The position numbers were made by a program, and so were the translations under genes. A model generated the notes under the pieces. That model was not told the DNA's origin, searched no databases, and worked only from the letters and a program-made list of their open reading frames with translations. 64,000 nt of DNA from Ruminococcus callidus (GTDB lineage: Bacteria > Bacillota > Clostridia > Oscillospirales > Ruminococcaceae): the NCBI RefSeq assembly GCF_020709055.1, contig NZ_JAJFCK010000013.1, positions 1 to 64,000 on the forward strand. The letters run 5' to 3'. Below, piece after piece: positions 39,899 to 50,600 of the stretch (its first letter is position 1; each line of letters begins with the position of its first letter).

Positions 39899-40630
39899 GC
39901 GTATTACGACCAGTACTACATCGAGGACGATCATGAGGCGATCATCCCGAAGGATATATTCATGAGAGTGCAGGAGGAAATGGCACGTCGGTCATCCGAG
40001 CGCGATCTGAACGGAAGGCGGCAGGGATTCAGCGCAAACCACGCCTTCTCGCACATGGTGACCTGCGAGTGCTGCGGTGAGCATTTCCGCAGGCTGCACT
40101 GGAACAACCGGGGCAAGAAAACAATTGTCTGGCGATGCAAGACCAGACTAGAGGACAAGACACGCTGTATGGCACGGACAGTCAGCGAGGCCACCTTGCA
40201 GGAGGCATTTGTTGAGGCAATCAATGAGATGCTCGGCAACAGCGACGAATATCTGAAAAAGCTGGAAAGCAACCTGAAAACAGCCATTCACCTTGCAAAT
40301 CCGCAATCTGCGGAAGCCCTCGCTGAAAGAATGCGGCAATTGCAGCAGGAGCTGATCGACCGGACGGAAAGCGGCACGAACTACGACGATCTGGCAGAAG
40401 AAATCCTGCGCCTGCGGGAACTTCAGGAACAGACCGTCATGGACGATGCCGCCAAAGCTGTGCACCGGGAGCGTATTCAGGAACTGCTACATTTTATCAA
40501 TTCTCAGCCGCGTACCATCACAGAATTTGACGAGGCACTGGTGAAGAAGCTGCTGGAAAGCGTCAAGGTATGCGATTTATTTCTGGAGTTCCGGTTCAAG
40601 TCCGGCGTAACGATCAGCATTGAAAAATGA
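39899..40630 (+). pseudogene. Serine recombinase 4, 3' fragment
   Basis: The frame starts abruptly (V-P-stop-AYYDQYYIEDDHEAIIPKDIF) and then runs 222 residues with the zinc ribbon (CECCGEHFRRLHW ... CKTRLEDKTRC), a long coiled coil and a terminal core (FDEALVKKLLESVKVCDLFLEFRFKSG). The catalytic half is missing and a TAA stands where Gln is usual. Base composition is clearly more GC-rich than recombinases 1-3. It looks like a resident gene cut by the incoming element. Confidence 0.85.
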
Positions 40631-40642
40631 ACAGATAGAGCA

Positions 40643-40686
40643 AGCCCCGCATCACTGGTTATTTTCAGTGGTGCGGGGCTGTTTTT
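40643..40686 (+). terminator. Strong terminator after the recombinase fragment
   Basis: A 15-bp stem AGCCCCGCATCACTG / CAGTGGTGCGGGGCT followed by GTTTTTATT. Confidence 0.88.
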
Positions 40687-40725
40687 ATTCATCACAACTA
40701 TGCTCTTTAAGAATTATTTTACATA

Positions 40726-41658
40726 TTATGGTTTGTACTTTTTTAGGAATTCAGAGCTTAATTTCATTGTTCTTTTATAACATTTCTCTGAGCCAATTAC
40801 TTTTCCAGTTGATGTAGAAAGATAGTTAAATTCCCAGCAGGATTTATCTTCATTATACATAAATTGGATTTTATACGTAGGCTCATCAATAACATCTTTT
40901 GTTCTATCTATATCATTTATGAAAGAAAGTTTTTCTGATGAAAGAGCTTGAAACAAAACATTAGGATCAGCAGTTCTTACCAATAGTTCTAAAATATAAC
41001 CTCTGTTTTCCTTCATGACATATGTTATAGGACGATTAGAGGGCTTAATATATTTTACAACTTTTATAATTATTTGCTTAATTTTATCATACAGATTAGA
41101 GCCGTCTGATGAAAGTTTCTCTACCGTTTTGTTTACCGTTTGAGTTGCTGCTAACAATATGAATGAGTCTTTAATAAAATCTATGACAACTTCAGGATCA
41201 GGAATAAGTGATTTCCTCATAAAAGTATCTATCTCAACATCTAAATCTTTTTTGATTTGTTCTTTTATGGGGTCAAAAGCTTCATATCCAAAGTTGACAG
41301 GATCTAACTGGACGGTTAATTTTTCTATGCTTTCTGGTTCAGTATCAGCAAAAGGGCGTGAATCTGTACTAATTGATGCTTCATACAATGTTCCAAAGGC
41401 TTTGGAATCAAAGACATTAAAGTTTTCAAAAGTTTCCTGATAAATATAAGCACCATATTCTCCACCTTTAAGTGGTACTAATTCTGCCTTGTACGTTTTT
41501 CCAATGGGCATTAGTGAACTATCATGATCTAAGCCCATTGAAGGAACATACTTCCCTGTATTCAGCTTTTCTATTGCATTTTCTAGTGCCTCTTTAGTGA
41601 TTCTGCAATTGTGTCTATCAACACCTGTCGTTGCACCGATTCCTTTAATTTTCATCAT
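40726..41658 (-). CDS. Unrecognised 310-residue protein, N-terminus recalls phage head proteases
   Basis: The start IKGIGATTGVDRHNCRITKEA, then YVPSMGLDHDSSLMPIGKTYKAELVPL, has the HD...PIGK layout of phage prohead protease-like proteins. The C-terminal part is unknown and has hydrophobic segments (FILLAATQTVN, IKQIIIKVVKYI). It has a GGAGGG site. It stands alone in AT-rich sequence between the mobile mosaic and the defence operons; it could be defence-related rather than structural. Confidence 0.45.
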   Translation of the reverse strand: MMKIKGIGATTGVDRHNCRITKEALENAIEKLNTGKYVPSMGLDHDSSLMPIGKTYKAELVPLKGGEYGAYIYQETFENFNVFDSKAFGTLYEASISTDSRPFADTEPESIEKLTVQLDPVNFGYEAFDPIKEQIKKDLDVEIDTFMRKSLIPDPEVVIDFIKDSFILLAATQTVNKTVEKLSSDGSNLYDKIKQIIIKVVKYIKPSNRPITYVMKENRGYILELLVRTADPNVLFQALSSEKLSFINDIDRTKDVIDEPTYKIQFMYNEDKSCWEFNYLSTSTGKVIGSEKCYKRTMKLSSEFLKKYKP

Positions 41659-42599
41659 TCATTCCCTCCACATAATTTATATAATCCATCAATTTGGATT
41701 TCAGATGTATTCTCACTTTGTGCATCCTGCCGGCAAACATCCAAACTTCAGTATATCAATCCTCAAATAACCAAACTGTAGTGTAGCCAAATGTGCAGTA
41801 TTCAGCGGCGCGAGGCTATTTCTATCTGTTAAATGTAACGTTTCCACGAGGCTTCTGAATGTATTTCTCAGAGTAATATGGTCCGTTTAAAATGAATGTA
41901 CGGCTTCGTATGTCGGCAGAATAAACCAGTTTTTTCTTCGACGATGACCGTCTGATCTAACTCATACCATGCAGCTTTCCATTTTAATATCATGATGTCT
42001 TCTCTTGTTTTGGGTTTAATGGCATATGGCAACCTTTCCCCACACTCAACCCTATTTTGCAAACACCCGAATCGCAGCTTTTGGTCACTCTATTTTCTGC
42101 GATTTTGCGATATTTTTCACTATGACATTCAATCTGCACACTGAAAAATCGGAAAAAGCAGTTTTGCCTTCTCAACGGTCATGTGTTTGATTTGGCTGTC
42201 AAAAATCAAAGTGTGCAGATTGGTTGTCAGATGTGCCGTGTACGTCTTTTGGCTTTTTCACCTGTTTCCACATACAGCAAAATGAGTGTACAGGGAATAT
42301 ATTCAAAGCGGTCAAGTGCCGATTATCTGCGTAAATGCGTTGTTTTATGACTTCTGTTGTGACAGCAGAACTACGCACTCAACGTGCAACGAGCGGTCAG
42401 ATTTGATTTCAAAATTCTAAAAAACTGCTCTTTCAAAATGCCTGTACAAGTAAAAAAGTCGGTCAAATCTCACTTTATTTCTACCCGTATGAGTAAAAAA
42501 GTCTAACCGTTGATTCATTTTATCTAATCGTGATTTAGTAAATCGTGATTTGATATAAGTTAAACAGGACATCACAAAATCACCGATAAGAATGAACAC
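41659..42599. other. 940-bp interval without a convincing gene
   Basis: Several short ORFs are present, the best being 41868-42062 on the minus strand, which includes a low-confidence ILKWKAAWYELDQTV stretch. Repeated GCGATTTTGCGA-like and GATTTAGTAAATCGTGATTTG motifs occur. None of these supports a gene call. It may be a decayed insertion site. Confidence 0.4.
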
Positions 42600-43562
42600 T
42601 TATTTATTACTCATAGCTTTCAAGATACTCTGCATATTGGCTTCTGATAAATATCCTTTTGGCAACTGACTTTTATTTGCTTTGTATTCAAGATTAGGAC
42701 GATTCTTTGTGGAAGATACAAGTAGTGAAGTAAAAAAACGTTCCCAACTAAAATACTCCTGACAATCTATATGATCAATCGGGTTTGAGAGAATCTCTTG
42801 AATTGAACTTATATTCTTGAAAATTGCAGAACGCAGTATCAACCATTCAAAACTTTCAGGAAAGAAAAAATCAATTGTATTTACAGCAATTGCTCGATAA
42901 TAAACAATATCCCGTATTTCCGAACCAAGTGCTGCAGCATCAGCAATGATAAGTACTCTTTTATTTTTATATTGATTCAGAAATCGGATAATTCTGCTTT
43001 TCCCACCGGAAGTGACGCACTCAAGCGAATGATTTTCTGTCGCCTTTTTGAAAAATTGAAATCCTGACTGACTATCCTCCACAATAACGACATCATATGG
43101 AAAATCTGAAATATCCCTTTTGGACACACCTTTATATATTTTTTCAAAAGAAGGTTTTTTGGGATTTTTCTCTCTGTTGATCTGATAAATAGAATCAATA
43201 CTGTATGGAATTTGAGAAAGAGATTCCCTTGTAACAAGAACATAATAGTTATCTGAGTCCTGAATTGCTTTTGCAAATTCATATAAGTTCAATAAAGAAC
43301 TGCTTTCTTCAACGAAAACAATACTTTCTTGTGTTTGCTTTAATTCAAGTTCCCAGTTGTTCCCTGCCAACACAAGACAAGGTTTCTCGCATTTTAAAGT
43401 AACTCCGCTTGATTTTCCGAATTGCGAATAGTCTCTGATCATATTGATGAGTTTCGTTTTTCCAGTTCCACTATCACCTGTCAGAATTGTGATATTTCTC
43501 TCCAAGGTGAAGTTAAAACTGACATTTCTATTTTTGACTGCAATTTTTACTTTACCCTTCAT
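42600..43562 (-). CDS. P-loop protein of unknown function
   Basis: This 320-residue protein has Walker A LTGDSGTGKT near residue 30 and possible acidic motifs SIVFVEESSS and YDVVIVEDSQSGFQFF. The later stretch KRVLIIADAAALGSEI recalls a Toprim-like Glu..Asp layout (VVIVED ... IIADAA) but is not conclusive. The ATG overlaps the DUF4869 gene by 11 nt, which suggests a coupled operon with 43552-44970. Placement next to GmrSD and type I restriction genes points to defence; function is unknown. Confidence 0.6.
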   Translation of the reverse strand: MKGKVKIAVKNRNVSFNFTLERNITILTGDSGTGKTKLINMIRDYSQFGKSSGVTLKCEKPCLVLAGNNWELELKQTQESIVFVEESSSLLNLYEFAKAIQDSDNYYVLVTRESLSQIPYSIDSIYQINREKNPKKPSFEKIYKGVSKRDISDFPYDVVIVEDSQSGFQFFKKATENHSLECVTSGGKSRIIRFLNQYKNKRVLIIADAAALGSEIRDIVYYRAIAVNTIDFFFPESFEWLILRSAIFKNISSIQEILSNPIDHIDCQEYFSWERFFTSLLVSSTKNRPNLEYKANKSQLPKGYLSEANMQSILKAMSNK

Positions 43563-44013
43563 TTGTATCACCTCTCAGGTAATGTGTGGCAAGCATCAGA
43601 TACTCCATCGGATCCGAAATAACCTTTCTACGTCTTTCATTGATTACTTTTATAGAAAAAGGCTCTTCAAAATGCATCACATGATGCAGACATACTTTTA
43701 TATCACGCTTGTCAGCAAGTTCCAGCAAATATTTTGCACAGTTATCCCCACAATTGGAAATATTAAAAATACGCTTCGGCTGATTCTGAATTAATAAAAG
43801 CGTTTTTACACCTGCTGATAATTCGGTAGAACCAAACGTACCAAAAACATCATTCTGAATCATATCCGGTGCAACTACAATTGAACTGTCAATATCAGCA
43901 ATCACTTTTTTTGCAAATGGATCCATCACCCAGTTTTTATCATATTGATTTGCGTAATAAACCTCTGTATTGTATATTTCATCAGGATGTTTTCCAAAAA
44001 AAATCTTAAGCAC
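43552..44013 (-). CDS. DUF4869-like protein
   Basis: This protein of about 153 residues starts (as GTG) LKIFFGKHPDEIYNTEVYYAN and continues QYDKNWVMDPFAKKVIADIDSS, the pattern I associate with DUF4869. The GTG follows AAAGGAG; a TTG at 44031 overlaps that site. No function is known. It is third in the four-gene run. Confidence 0.6.
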   Translation of the reverse strand: MLKIFFGKHPDEIYNTEVYYANQYDKNWVMDPFAKKVIADIDSSIVVAPDMIQNDVFGTFGSTELSAGVKTLLLIQNQPKRIFNISNCGDNCAKYLLELADKRDIKVCLHHVMHFEEPFSIKVINERRRKVISDPMEYLMLATHYLRGDTNEG

Positions 44014-44069
44014 ACCATCATCTCCTTTCAAAAAGTATTTGCAAAAAGCAGGTCATTATGCTTCCTAAA

Positions 44070-44510
44070 TTATATCATAAGAATACTACCCTGCTGAAAA
44101 CACTCTTTCAAATAATCCCTTGGCTGATAATAAAAATCGGTATTATAATTTGAAATCGCATCGCTGATCCATGATGTAAAAACTGTCATAATTTCTTTTG
44201 CTGCTATACGCTCAAAAGAGTCCTCTATTAAACGTTCATATACCGCTCCAATTGTCCAATAGTCTGGAACGGTATATTTGCAGGATGCTACATTATCAAA
44301 TTTCCCGTCTGGTATATGAAGCAATTCAATATATCTGTCGGCAACAGAATCAATTACTTCACAATGCAAAATATCAGCATTCCGGTAAATACGGTCTATC
44401 GTATTTTCGCCAAGAAAATTTACAACAGCACTCCTCTTTTGACAGCATTTTCTGCCTATGAATTCAATCAGGCTGCATGTATAGAATAAAGCGGAATCAT
44501 TCTTACTCAT
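44070..44510 (-). CDS. Unrecognised small protein paired with DUF3990
   Basis: This 146-residue protein contains SALFYTCSLIEFIGRKCCQKR, VVNFLGENTIDRIYRNADILH, and a second part around YTVPDYWTIGAVYERLI. It recalls small helical proteins found beside DUF3990 genes (DUF3791-like), possibly as antitoxins. Its ATG overlaps the DUF3990 stop by 8 nt. No membrane segment. Confidence 0.55.
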   Translation of the reverse strand: MSKNDSALFYTCSLIEFIGRKCCQKRSAVVNFLGENTIDRIYRNADILHCEVIDSVADRYIELLHIPDGKFDNVASCKYTVPDYWTIGAVYERLIEDSFERIAAKEIMTVFTSWISDAISNYNTDFYYQPRDYLKECFQQGSILMI

Positions 44511-44970
44511 TCACTTCATATCCTTTCAAAAATTCAAGCGTTGTGAGTGCTTTTGCCGTATGAAAACTGATCTGATGCGTTGGCTTTTTAAATTTAGCAA
44601 GTTCCCAGAATGCAGCCCTTGAAATTTTACCGTCTACAAAATCCTGCACATAATTGAATATTGTATCATTCGCCATTGGTCCTTCTACAATATCATAATC
44701 ATGTGGCTCGCCAAGCCGACAACTTGCAATAAAATCAAGCCATTCTTCCGTCATTTCAGGAAAAATAAGCGTTTTCAATTTTTCATTTGGTCTGTACAAA
44801 TACTCGTTGATAATACCCTTTCCTGTAAATCTCGTTGCCCATCTTCTTGCCTGCTCCGGCATCATGGTGCAATAGAATCCAAAATAGAAATCTTTGTTAT
44901 ACTTTGCAACTCGAATTTCAGGATATTCAACAATTTGCGTACTTCCGTGATATATGATGATATCCTTCAT
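44503..44970 (-). CDS. DUF3990 protein (ADP-ribosyltransferase-like)
   Basis: This 155-residue protein starts IIIYHGSTQIVEYPEIRVAKYNKDFYFGFYCTMMPEQARRWA. The YHGS motif and DFxxGFYxT segment are DUF3990 marks, thought to belong to the ADP-ribosyltransferase fold. It would be a candidate toxin or effector. It has an AAGGAG site and is first gene of the run to 42600. Confidence 0.75.
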   Translation of the reverse strand: MKDIIIYHGSTQIVEYPEIRVAKYNKDFYFGFYCTMMPEQARRWATRFTGKGIINEYLYRPNEKLKTLIFPEMTEEWLDFIASCRLGEPHDYDIVEGPMANDTIFNYVQDFVDGKISRAAFWELAKFKKPTHQISFHTAKALTTLEFLKGYEVNE

Positions 44971-45063
44971 AAATTTTTTCTCCTTGTGAGTTAAGCTATT
45001 TTTATTCAGTCTAATAGTTACTCATAAATTATAGCAATTGAACACTCTGTTCTACTTCTAAGA

Positions 45064-47604
45064 TTAACCAAATATTTTCTTTAAATAAGGAATGATCGCA
45101 TCAAATAGTTTCTTACTCCAATTAGCATGAAATTCAGCAACTTGTTTCCAGTCTGACTCATTCAACAAATTTACTCCAGTTAATTCTTTCCAAATATAAG
45201 CTCCTTTGTAAGCATCTCCCCTGTCCCAGGCAACGGTTCCTCCAATCATTTCTTCAATCTCTGTTTTGTACTTCTTGATTTCATCAAATACAGCCTTATT
45301 TTTTTCTTTCTCTTTTGTATTTATCGCAATACCTACCGATGCACGTGATTGAGCAAAATAACAATAGACACTGCATCCGGAAATCCCAAAATATCCGTGT
45401 TTCGATGCTGATTTACTTGGGCAAACATTTTTAAATGCCCCTTTTCCATGCTTTTCATGAATAAAGTCCATTGCATATGTCCAGTAACGAATATAGAATG
45501 CATCAATGTCATCAGCAGACGATTGATTATCTTTCAGATAGAAAACCAAGTCCATTGGATCTATTCCATACAAAGCAAATATTTTTCTAAGGATAGATAT
45601 CTTGCGTGCTGTGCTTGTGTTTTTTTCAACGTAGATATTCTCATCGATCTTTAATGCACTTCGCAGCTCTGATTCATTTGCTCTCACACATGAGGACAAT
45701 TCAGATGCATTTTTATCACTATATGCAAGCGCTGTCAGAACAGACTTATCTTTTTGATGAAGATACTTCAGAATATGCTCAAACATATCAGCCCAGCTTG
45801 AAACATTCTGCTCTGTATTTTTATATGCATATTTGATGATATCCCTACCAGTCAAGTCGTAATCATCATCGTCCAATGTGCATGAATCAAACTCTTTTTT
45901 AGCTGGAACAAAATTGGTTTCAGGGTACTTCCATATCGTTACAGCATATTTTATCATTTCCTCGTTGCGTTCTTCCAGTTCTGCAAGTCCCCATGTCTCT
46001 TTAGCTGCAATTCGCTGATTCATTCTTATTCCGCTGTGCTTATATCCAAATTCCTTTGCATCCCGTTTTTCTTCAAATGACGAATTGCTGAGATTTGGAT
46101 TATAGCCTGTCAATGTCAAGTTTGCCAGACGGTGCAGCCATTCAGAATGAATTTCTTCTGCATTTACGCCTAATGTCTCATTCCACGCAGGAGTAAGATG
46201 CTGTGGCATAATATGTTCGATAGAATAAGTATTATTATCAAGATGTGTAAATACGTCTTTTGTTTCAACTGTTCCATAATTTTCAAAACGCTCAAATAAA
46301 TATGACTTGTACTTGCCTGTCATTTTATACACTTGTTTTGCAGACAGTGCGGATTGGAATTCGTCATCATCCGGATATCGTCCACTCTCCTTCTTGGAAA
46401 GCAATGCGTATATAAATTTATCGACATAATGATCTGGTGTATTATCAAATTTCAGTATTTCCCGATTGAGATTCAAAAAAATCTTGTTTAATGCATTTGT
46501 CGGAACTTCGCAAATATTTCTTCGGAACAGATAGCTTTCGGTGATCAGGAATATTTGCAACAAATCATCTGTTGTAATTTTTTCATCTTGGTGTAATCTC
46601 AGTATTTCCAGGAAAAACGGACGTGTTACAGTGATATCAAGCCGTTTAAAACGATAAAGGCAATCATCTAACTTCTGATTTCCAAATTCACTTTTGCAAG
46701 TGATCAACTTCTCGTAAAACCTTGCATATCTCAGCAAATCGGAAAGAAGAGTATCAATGGGAAGACTCACGGTTTCAGCATATGACTTGAATGCTTTATA
46801 TACATTGTTGATATTTGGTGTAATCTGCTGCTTGATGCTCAAATAATCTCTGATAAAAGCACTCACATGATTTTCTGTACATTTTTCAATCTTTGCCCAG
46901 TAAGTATCAAAATAATGGCTCTGATCTTTTGCCGGTAAACTCATCAAAACATAATTTCGGATCTTGTCCCCCTCATTCAGAGCAAGTCCCGTAGAATTTA
47001 AACTTTCAAATATCAGCTGTGCATTATCTTCTTTATCAAGTGTAATGCTGATAATTTCGAGCTTGTCGATCGCATGATACAAGTCGATAACAGGAACCTC
47101 TTCACGCATAATCGTATCATAGAAGAATTGATAGTTGATCGTCAGATTAGAACTCCTGTCATAGTCTTCTTCTGCCCCAAACAATCGATACAGAGCATCT
47201 CTATCACTCTTCACAGGAATTAATTTGATTCTATCATTTTCCTCTGCATATGGTGCTATGAGAAATCTCTGAGCGATCTGTTCATCCAGTCTATTCTCTT
47301 CTACGTTCACTTTTTCATTCGCAATCAGATTTTTAATTGCCAACAGCATCAATGTGATGGTAGTCAGTCTTTGCTGTCCATCAATAACATGATATACAAT
47401 TTTTCCACCAATAGGAACTACTTCCGATACGATACTGCCAAAGAAATGACTTTGCCGATCATTTTTTGCAATTTTGACTAAATCATCATAAAGCTGACGG
47501 CAGTTTTCATATTTCCAATCATATTTTCTCTGATAAACCGGTATGGCAAATCGTTTGTTCATGCCATCCAAAAACCATGTAATTCTATCCTCTGAACCTT
47601 TCAA
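45064..47604 (-). CDS. GmrSD-type DUF262/DUF1524 defence protein
   Basis: This 846-residue protein has an N-terminal DUF262 domain (FAIPVYQRKYDWKYENC, then VYHVIDGQQRLTTITLMLLA with the DGQQR nucleotide-binding motif). A DUF1524 His-Me nuclease domain follows (YSIEHIMPQHLTPAW ... HRLANLTLTGYNPNLSNSSFEEKR). The C-terminal 120 residues (CPSKSASKHGYFGISG to KLFDAIIPYLKKIF) form a DUF4268/DUF5655-like extension. It resembles single-chain type IV enzymes that cut modified phage DNA. Apparent TTG start after AGGGAG. Confidence 0.88.
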   Translation of the reverse strand: MKGSEDRITWFLDGMNKRFAIPVYQRKYDWKYENCRQLYDDLVKIAKNDRQSHFFGSIVSEVVPIGGKIVYHVIDGQQRLTTITLMLLAIKNLIANEKVNVEENRLDEQIAQRFLIAPYAEENDRIKLIPVKSDRDALYRLFGAEEDYDRSSNLTINYQFFYDTIMREEVPVIDLYHAIDKLEIISITLDKEDNAQLIFESLNSTGLALNEGDKIRNYVLMSLPAKDQSHYFDTYWAKIEKCTENHVSAFIRDYLSIKQQITPNINNVYKAFKSYAETVSLPIDTLLSDLLRYARFYEKLITCKSEFGNQKLDDCLYRFKRLDITVTRPFFLEILRLHQDEKITTDDLLQIFLITESYLFRRNICEVPTNALNKIFLNLNREILKFDNTPDHYVDKFIYALLSKKESGRYPDDDEFQSALSAKQVYKMTGKYKSYLFERFENYGTVETKDVFTHLDNNTYSIEHIMPQHLTPAWNETLGVNAEEIHSEWLHRLANLTLTGYNPNLSNSSFEEKRDAKEFGYKHSGIRMNQRIAAKETWGLAELEERNEEMIKYAVTIWKYPETNFVPAKKEFDSCTLDDDDYDLTGRDIIKYAYKNTEQNVSSWADMFEHILKYLHQKDKSVLTALAYSDKNASELSSCVRANESELRSALKIDENIYVEKNTSTARKISILRKIFALYGIDPMDLVFYLKDNQSSADDIDAFYIRYWTYAMDFIHEKHGKGAFKNVCPSKSASKHGYFGISGCSVYCYFAQSRASVGIAINTKEKEKNKAVFDEIKKYKTEIEEMIGGTVAWDRGDAYKGAYIWKELTGVNLLNESDWKQVAEFHANWSKKLFDAIIPYLKKIFG

Positions 47605-47654
47605 TTGAATTTGCTCCCTTCATTTCCTTTATATGCCGATCTTAATAAATTCTG

Positions 47655-50600
47655 TTACGCCACAATCTGTACAGCATTATTCTTAACGCTTTCAATCGCC
47701 TGAATCAATGCTGTTCTTGTTTTTGTATCAAACATCTTGATAAAGCTGTACGGCTTGTCAAACGGCGGTTTCATCAGTATTTTTATATCTTCAATATAAC
47801 CGTTGTTTTCAATATGATTGATCACTTTCAAGATAAATGCAATTTGTTGCTGATTGAGAGAACTGTCATTGATAAATGTCGAAAAAGCTGCCATTGCACT
47901 TTCATGGTCAAGTTTTGCAATCTTGCGGACGAGCAAACCAAAAGGTGTATCGCCATATTCCCGTTTGTAATCCTCGCTGTTGCCGAGCTCCTGCGTCAGA
48001 ATTCTTTCCAGTTCCTGATAATCTTCCTGCATCAATGGGAGATTATGATTCAGCTTGTAGATGACTTCATCGTTTTTGTGTTCTTCCACATAACGATTTA
48101 CCTTCTTACGATAATCTTCAAAGTCATATGCTGCATCCAAGGTTTCCCCTTCCCTTTGATTCATTACAGAATCATCAAGACTCGTGAAAATTTTTGGGCG
48201 ATGTACGCCATCATTCAGAAATTGCATCAGATCACGCAGCTCTTTTCGCACATATTCCAGTGCCAGAATGTCAATATTCTTCCAGAATTCTTCTGTTTGA
48301 ACATCTTTAATTTGAGTCAATTTCTTCTGAATTTGTGGAATCGTTGCTTTCTTTTCCAACGACTGTGCAGTAATGCAAAGCTGCTTTTTCAGATATGCCA
48401 TTGTCGGCAGCTGATCCATATTTGCAAGCATGAGTCCATACATGAAGTTGTCAAAACGCTTTGCAAATTCATCAGTATCATAGTTTTGGATAAGAGGAGC
48501 GATCTGCCTTTCCAATTCCAGCACATTCAAATCGGATAACGCAGTCCAGTTCTCTGGCTTCTTATATTTCTCTACATATTCTGTTTTCAGGCGTACTGAT
48601 ACCAGATCATATGATAAATCACATACTTCATGATTACATAAAGTGACAAGTTCAGAACGAAAGTCTTGGTATTCTGTATCTGTATAATTGCTGTCCTGCA
48701 TGGCAAAAATCAATCTTGTCCGCTTATAGAATATATTTTCTGTTAAGGATTTGGTTTCTGCAGATTCATAGCCGTTCTGATGTTCACGAAAATACTCGAA
48801 GTTTCCACAATAGTCGAATATCAAAAAGCGTCGTTTGTCGGTATATTCTCCTTCAATGCCGTCGATACAGGTCAGATCTTTGCAAAGTCTTGTCCCTCTT
48901 CCGATCATCTGCCAGAACTTTGTTTTGGAACGCACTTTCTTGAAAAATACCAGATTGACACAGCTTGGAACATCTACGCCTGTATCCATCATATCCACTG
49001 AAACAGCGATCACAGGCATGTCTTTTTGTTTGAAATCCTCTATAACAGTCTGGGCATAGGTATCCTCACAAGTAACACGCTGGGCAAATGTACCGTTATA
49101 TTTCGGATAGAGCTGATTGAAACGTTTTACAATAAATTCTGCATGCTCTTTATTCTGAGCAAAAATGATCGTCTTGCCGAGTTTATCACCGCCTTCTACT
49201 TTGATGCCCCGCTCCATCAGATCCTGCAAAACCATATCAACTGTCTTTTCATTAAATACAAACTGATTCAGCTGTGCAGACGGGATAAAGTCCGGCATTT
49301 GTCCGTCTTCCGTGAAATCTTCCTCGTACCGTTCTTTATCTTCATCTGAAAGATCATCGTAAGTAATGCCCTCTTCCAGAAACTTGGTTTTTACTTCATA
49401 GTTATAATACGGTACAAGTACATGGTCGGTATAAACAGCGGTTTCATAATCATAAGCATAGGTCGGCACACCATTTTCCACTTCAAAAAAGTCATATGTA
49501 TTGCGGTCGACTTCCGTCTTTGGCGTTGCAGTCAGTCCGACCATAATTGCATCGAAATACTCGAAAATTGCACGATATTTCTTGAAGATGCTTCTATGGC
49601 TTTCGTCCGTGATAATCAGGTCAAAATGGGCAGGTGAAAATAGCAGAATCCCGTCTTTTGTTTTCGTGCTGTCGATGGCGTTCAAAATGGTCGGATAAGT
49701 AGAAAATACGATTCTTGCGTTTTTATCGTCTTTATTGCTGCAAAGATTGCAGAGGGACATATCCGGCAGATAGTTCTTGAAATCGTCTTTTGCCTGTTTT
49801 ACCAGAGCGGTTCTGTCCGCAAGAAACAGGATATTCGTTACATATCCGCCACGGCTCAGAACATCGGTCAGACTGGAGGCAGTTCTTGTTTTCCCCGTGC
49901 CGGTCGCCATAACAAGCAACGCTTTTCTGAAACCTTTTTCAATATGCTCACATACGGCACGAATCGCACCTTTCTGATAATAGCGGTCTGTGATTTTATC
50001 ATCAATTGCGATATTTTGAAGATTTTTGCGGCTGTTTCGGCGATTCATCAGCTTTTCCAGATCGCCCAATGTGAAAAATCCGCTGACCTTTCGCTGCGGC
50101 GATGTCTGGTCGTCCCAGAAATAGGTTTCAAAGCCGTTGGTAGTGAACATCATCGGTCTGCGTCCGAACTTTCGTTCCAAACAGTCCGCATATAAAACAG
50201 CCTGTTTTCTGCCGATATTCGGGTCTTTGCTGGTACGCTTTGCCTCGATTACAGCAAGCGGTAAGCCATCCTTGCCGAAAAGCACGTAATCCGCATAACC
50301 TTTCTGACCGAGTACGCCATTCATGTCATTCACTTCGTATTCTTCCCAGACGTTTGCATCTGTTCCGTCAAAAATCCAGCCCATGAATTTCAAGTCCACA
50401 TCAATGTATTTCTTTCGGGTTTCAAATTCGGAAATATCCACTGGCTGAAAGGTTCGGGTTTCCTGATGCTCTGTTTTATGGGCAGTCAGCGTTGCAGACA
50501 TCGCTTGAATCTGTTCCTGTAATGCCTTGATTTCACTGTCTTTTTGTGTCAGAAGAGATTCCTGCTCCTTGATTTTTTTGGTGTCTACAACGATTTTTTC

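Noticed and set aside
41868-42062. 64-codon frame as a gene
   Set aside because: No good start signal and no family likeness beyond a short WKAAWYELD stretch.
47814-48539. 241-codon open frame on the plus strand
   Set aside because: Lies antisense within hsdR and shows no start signal.
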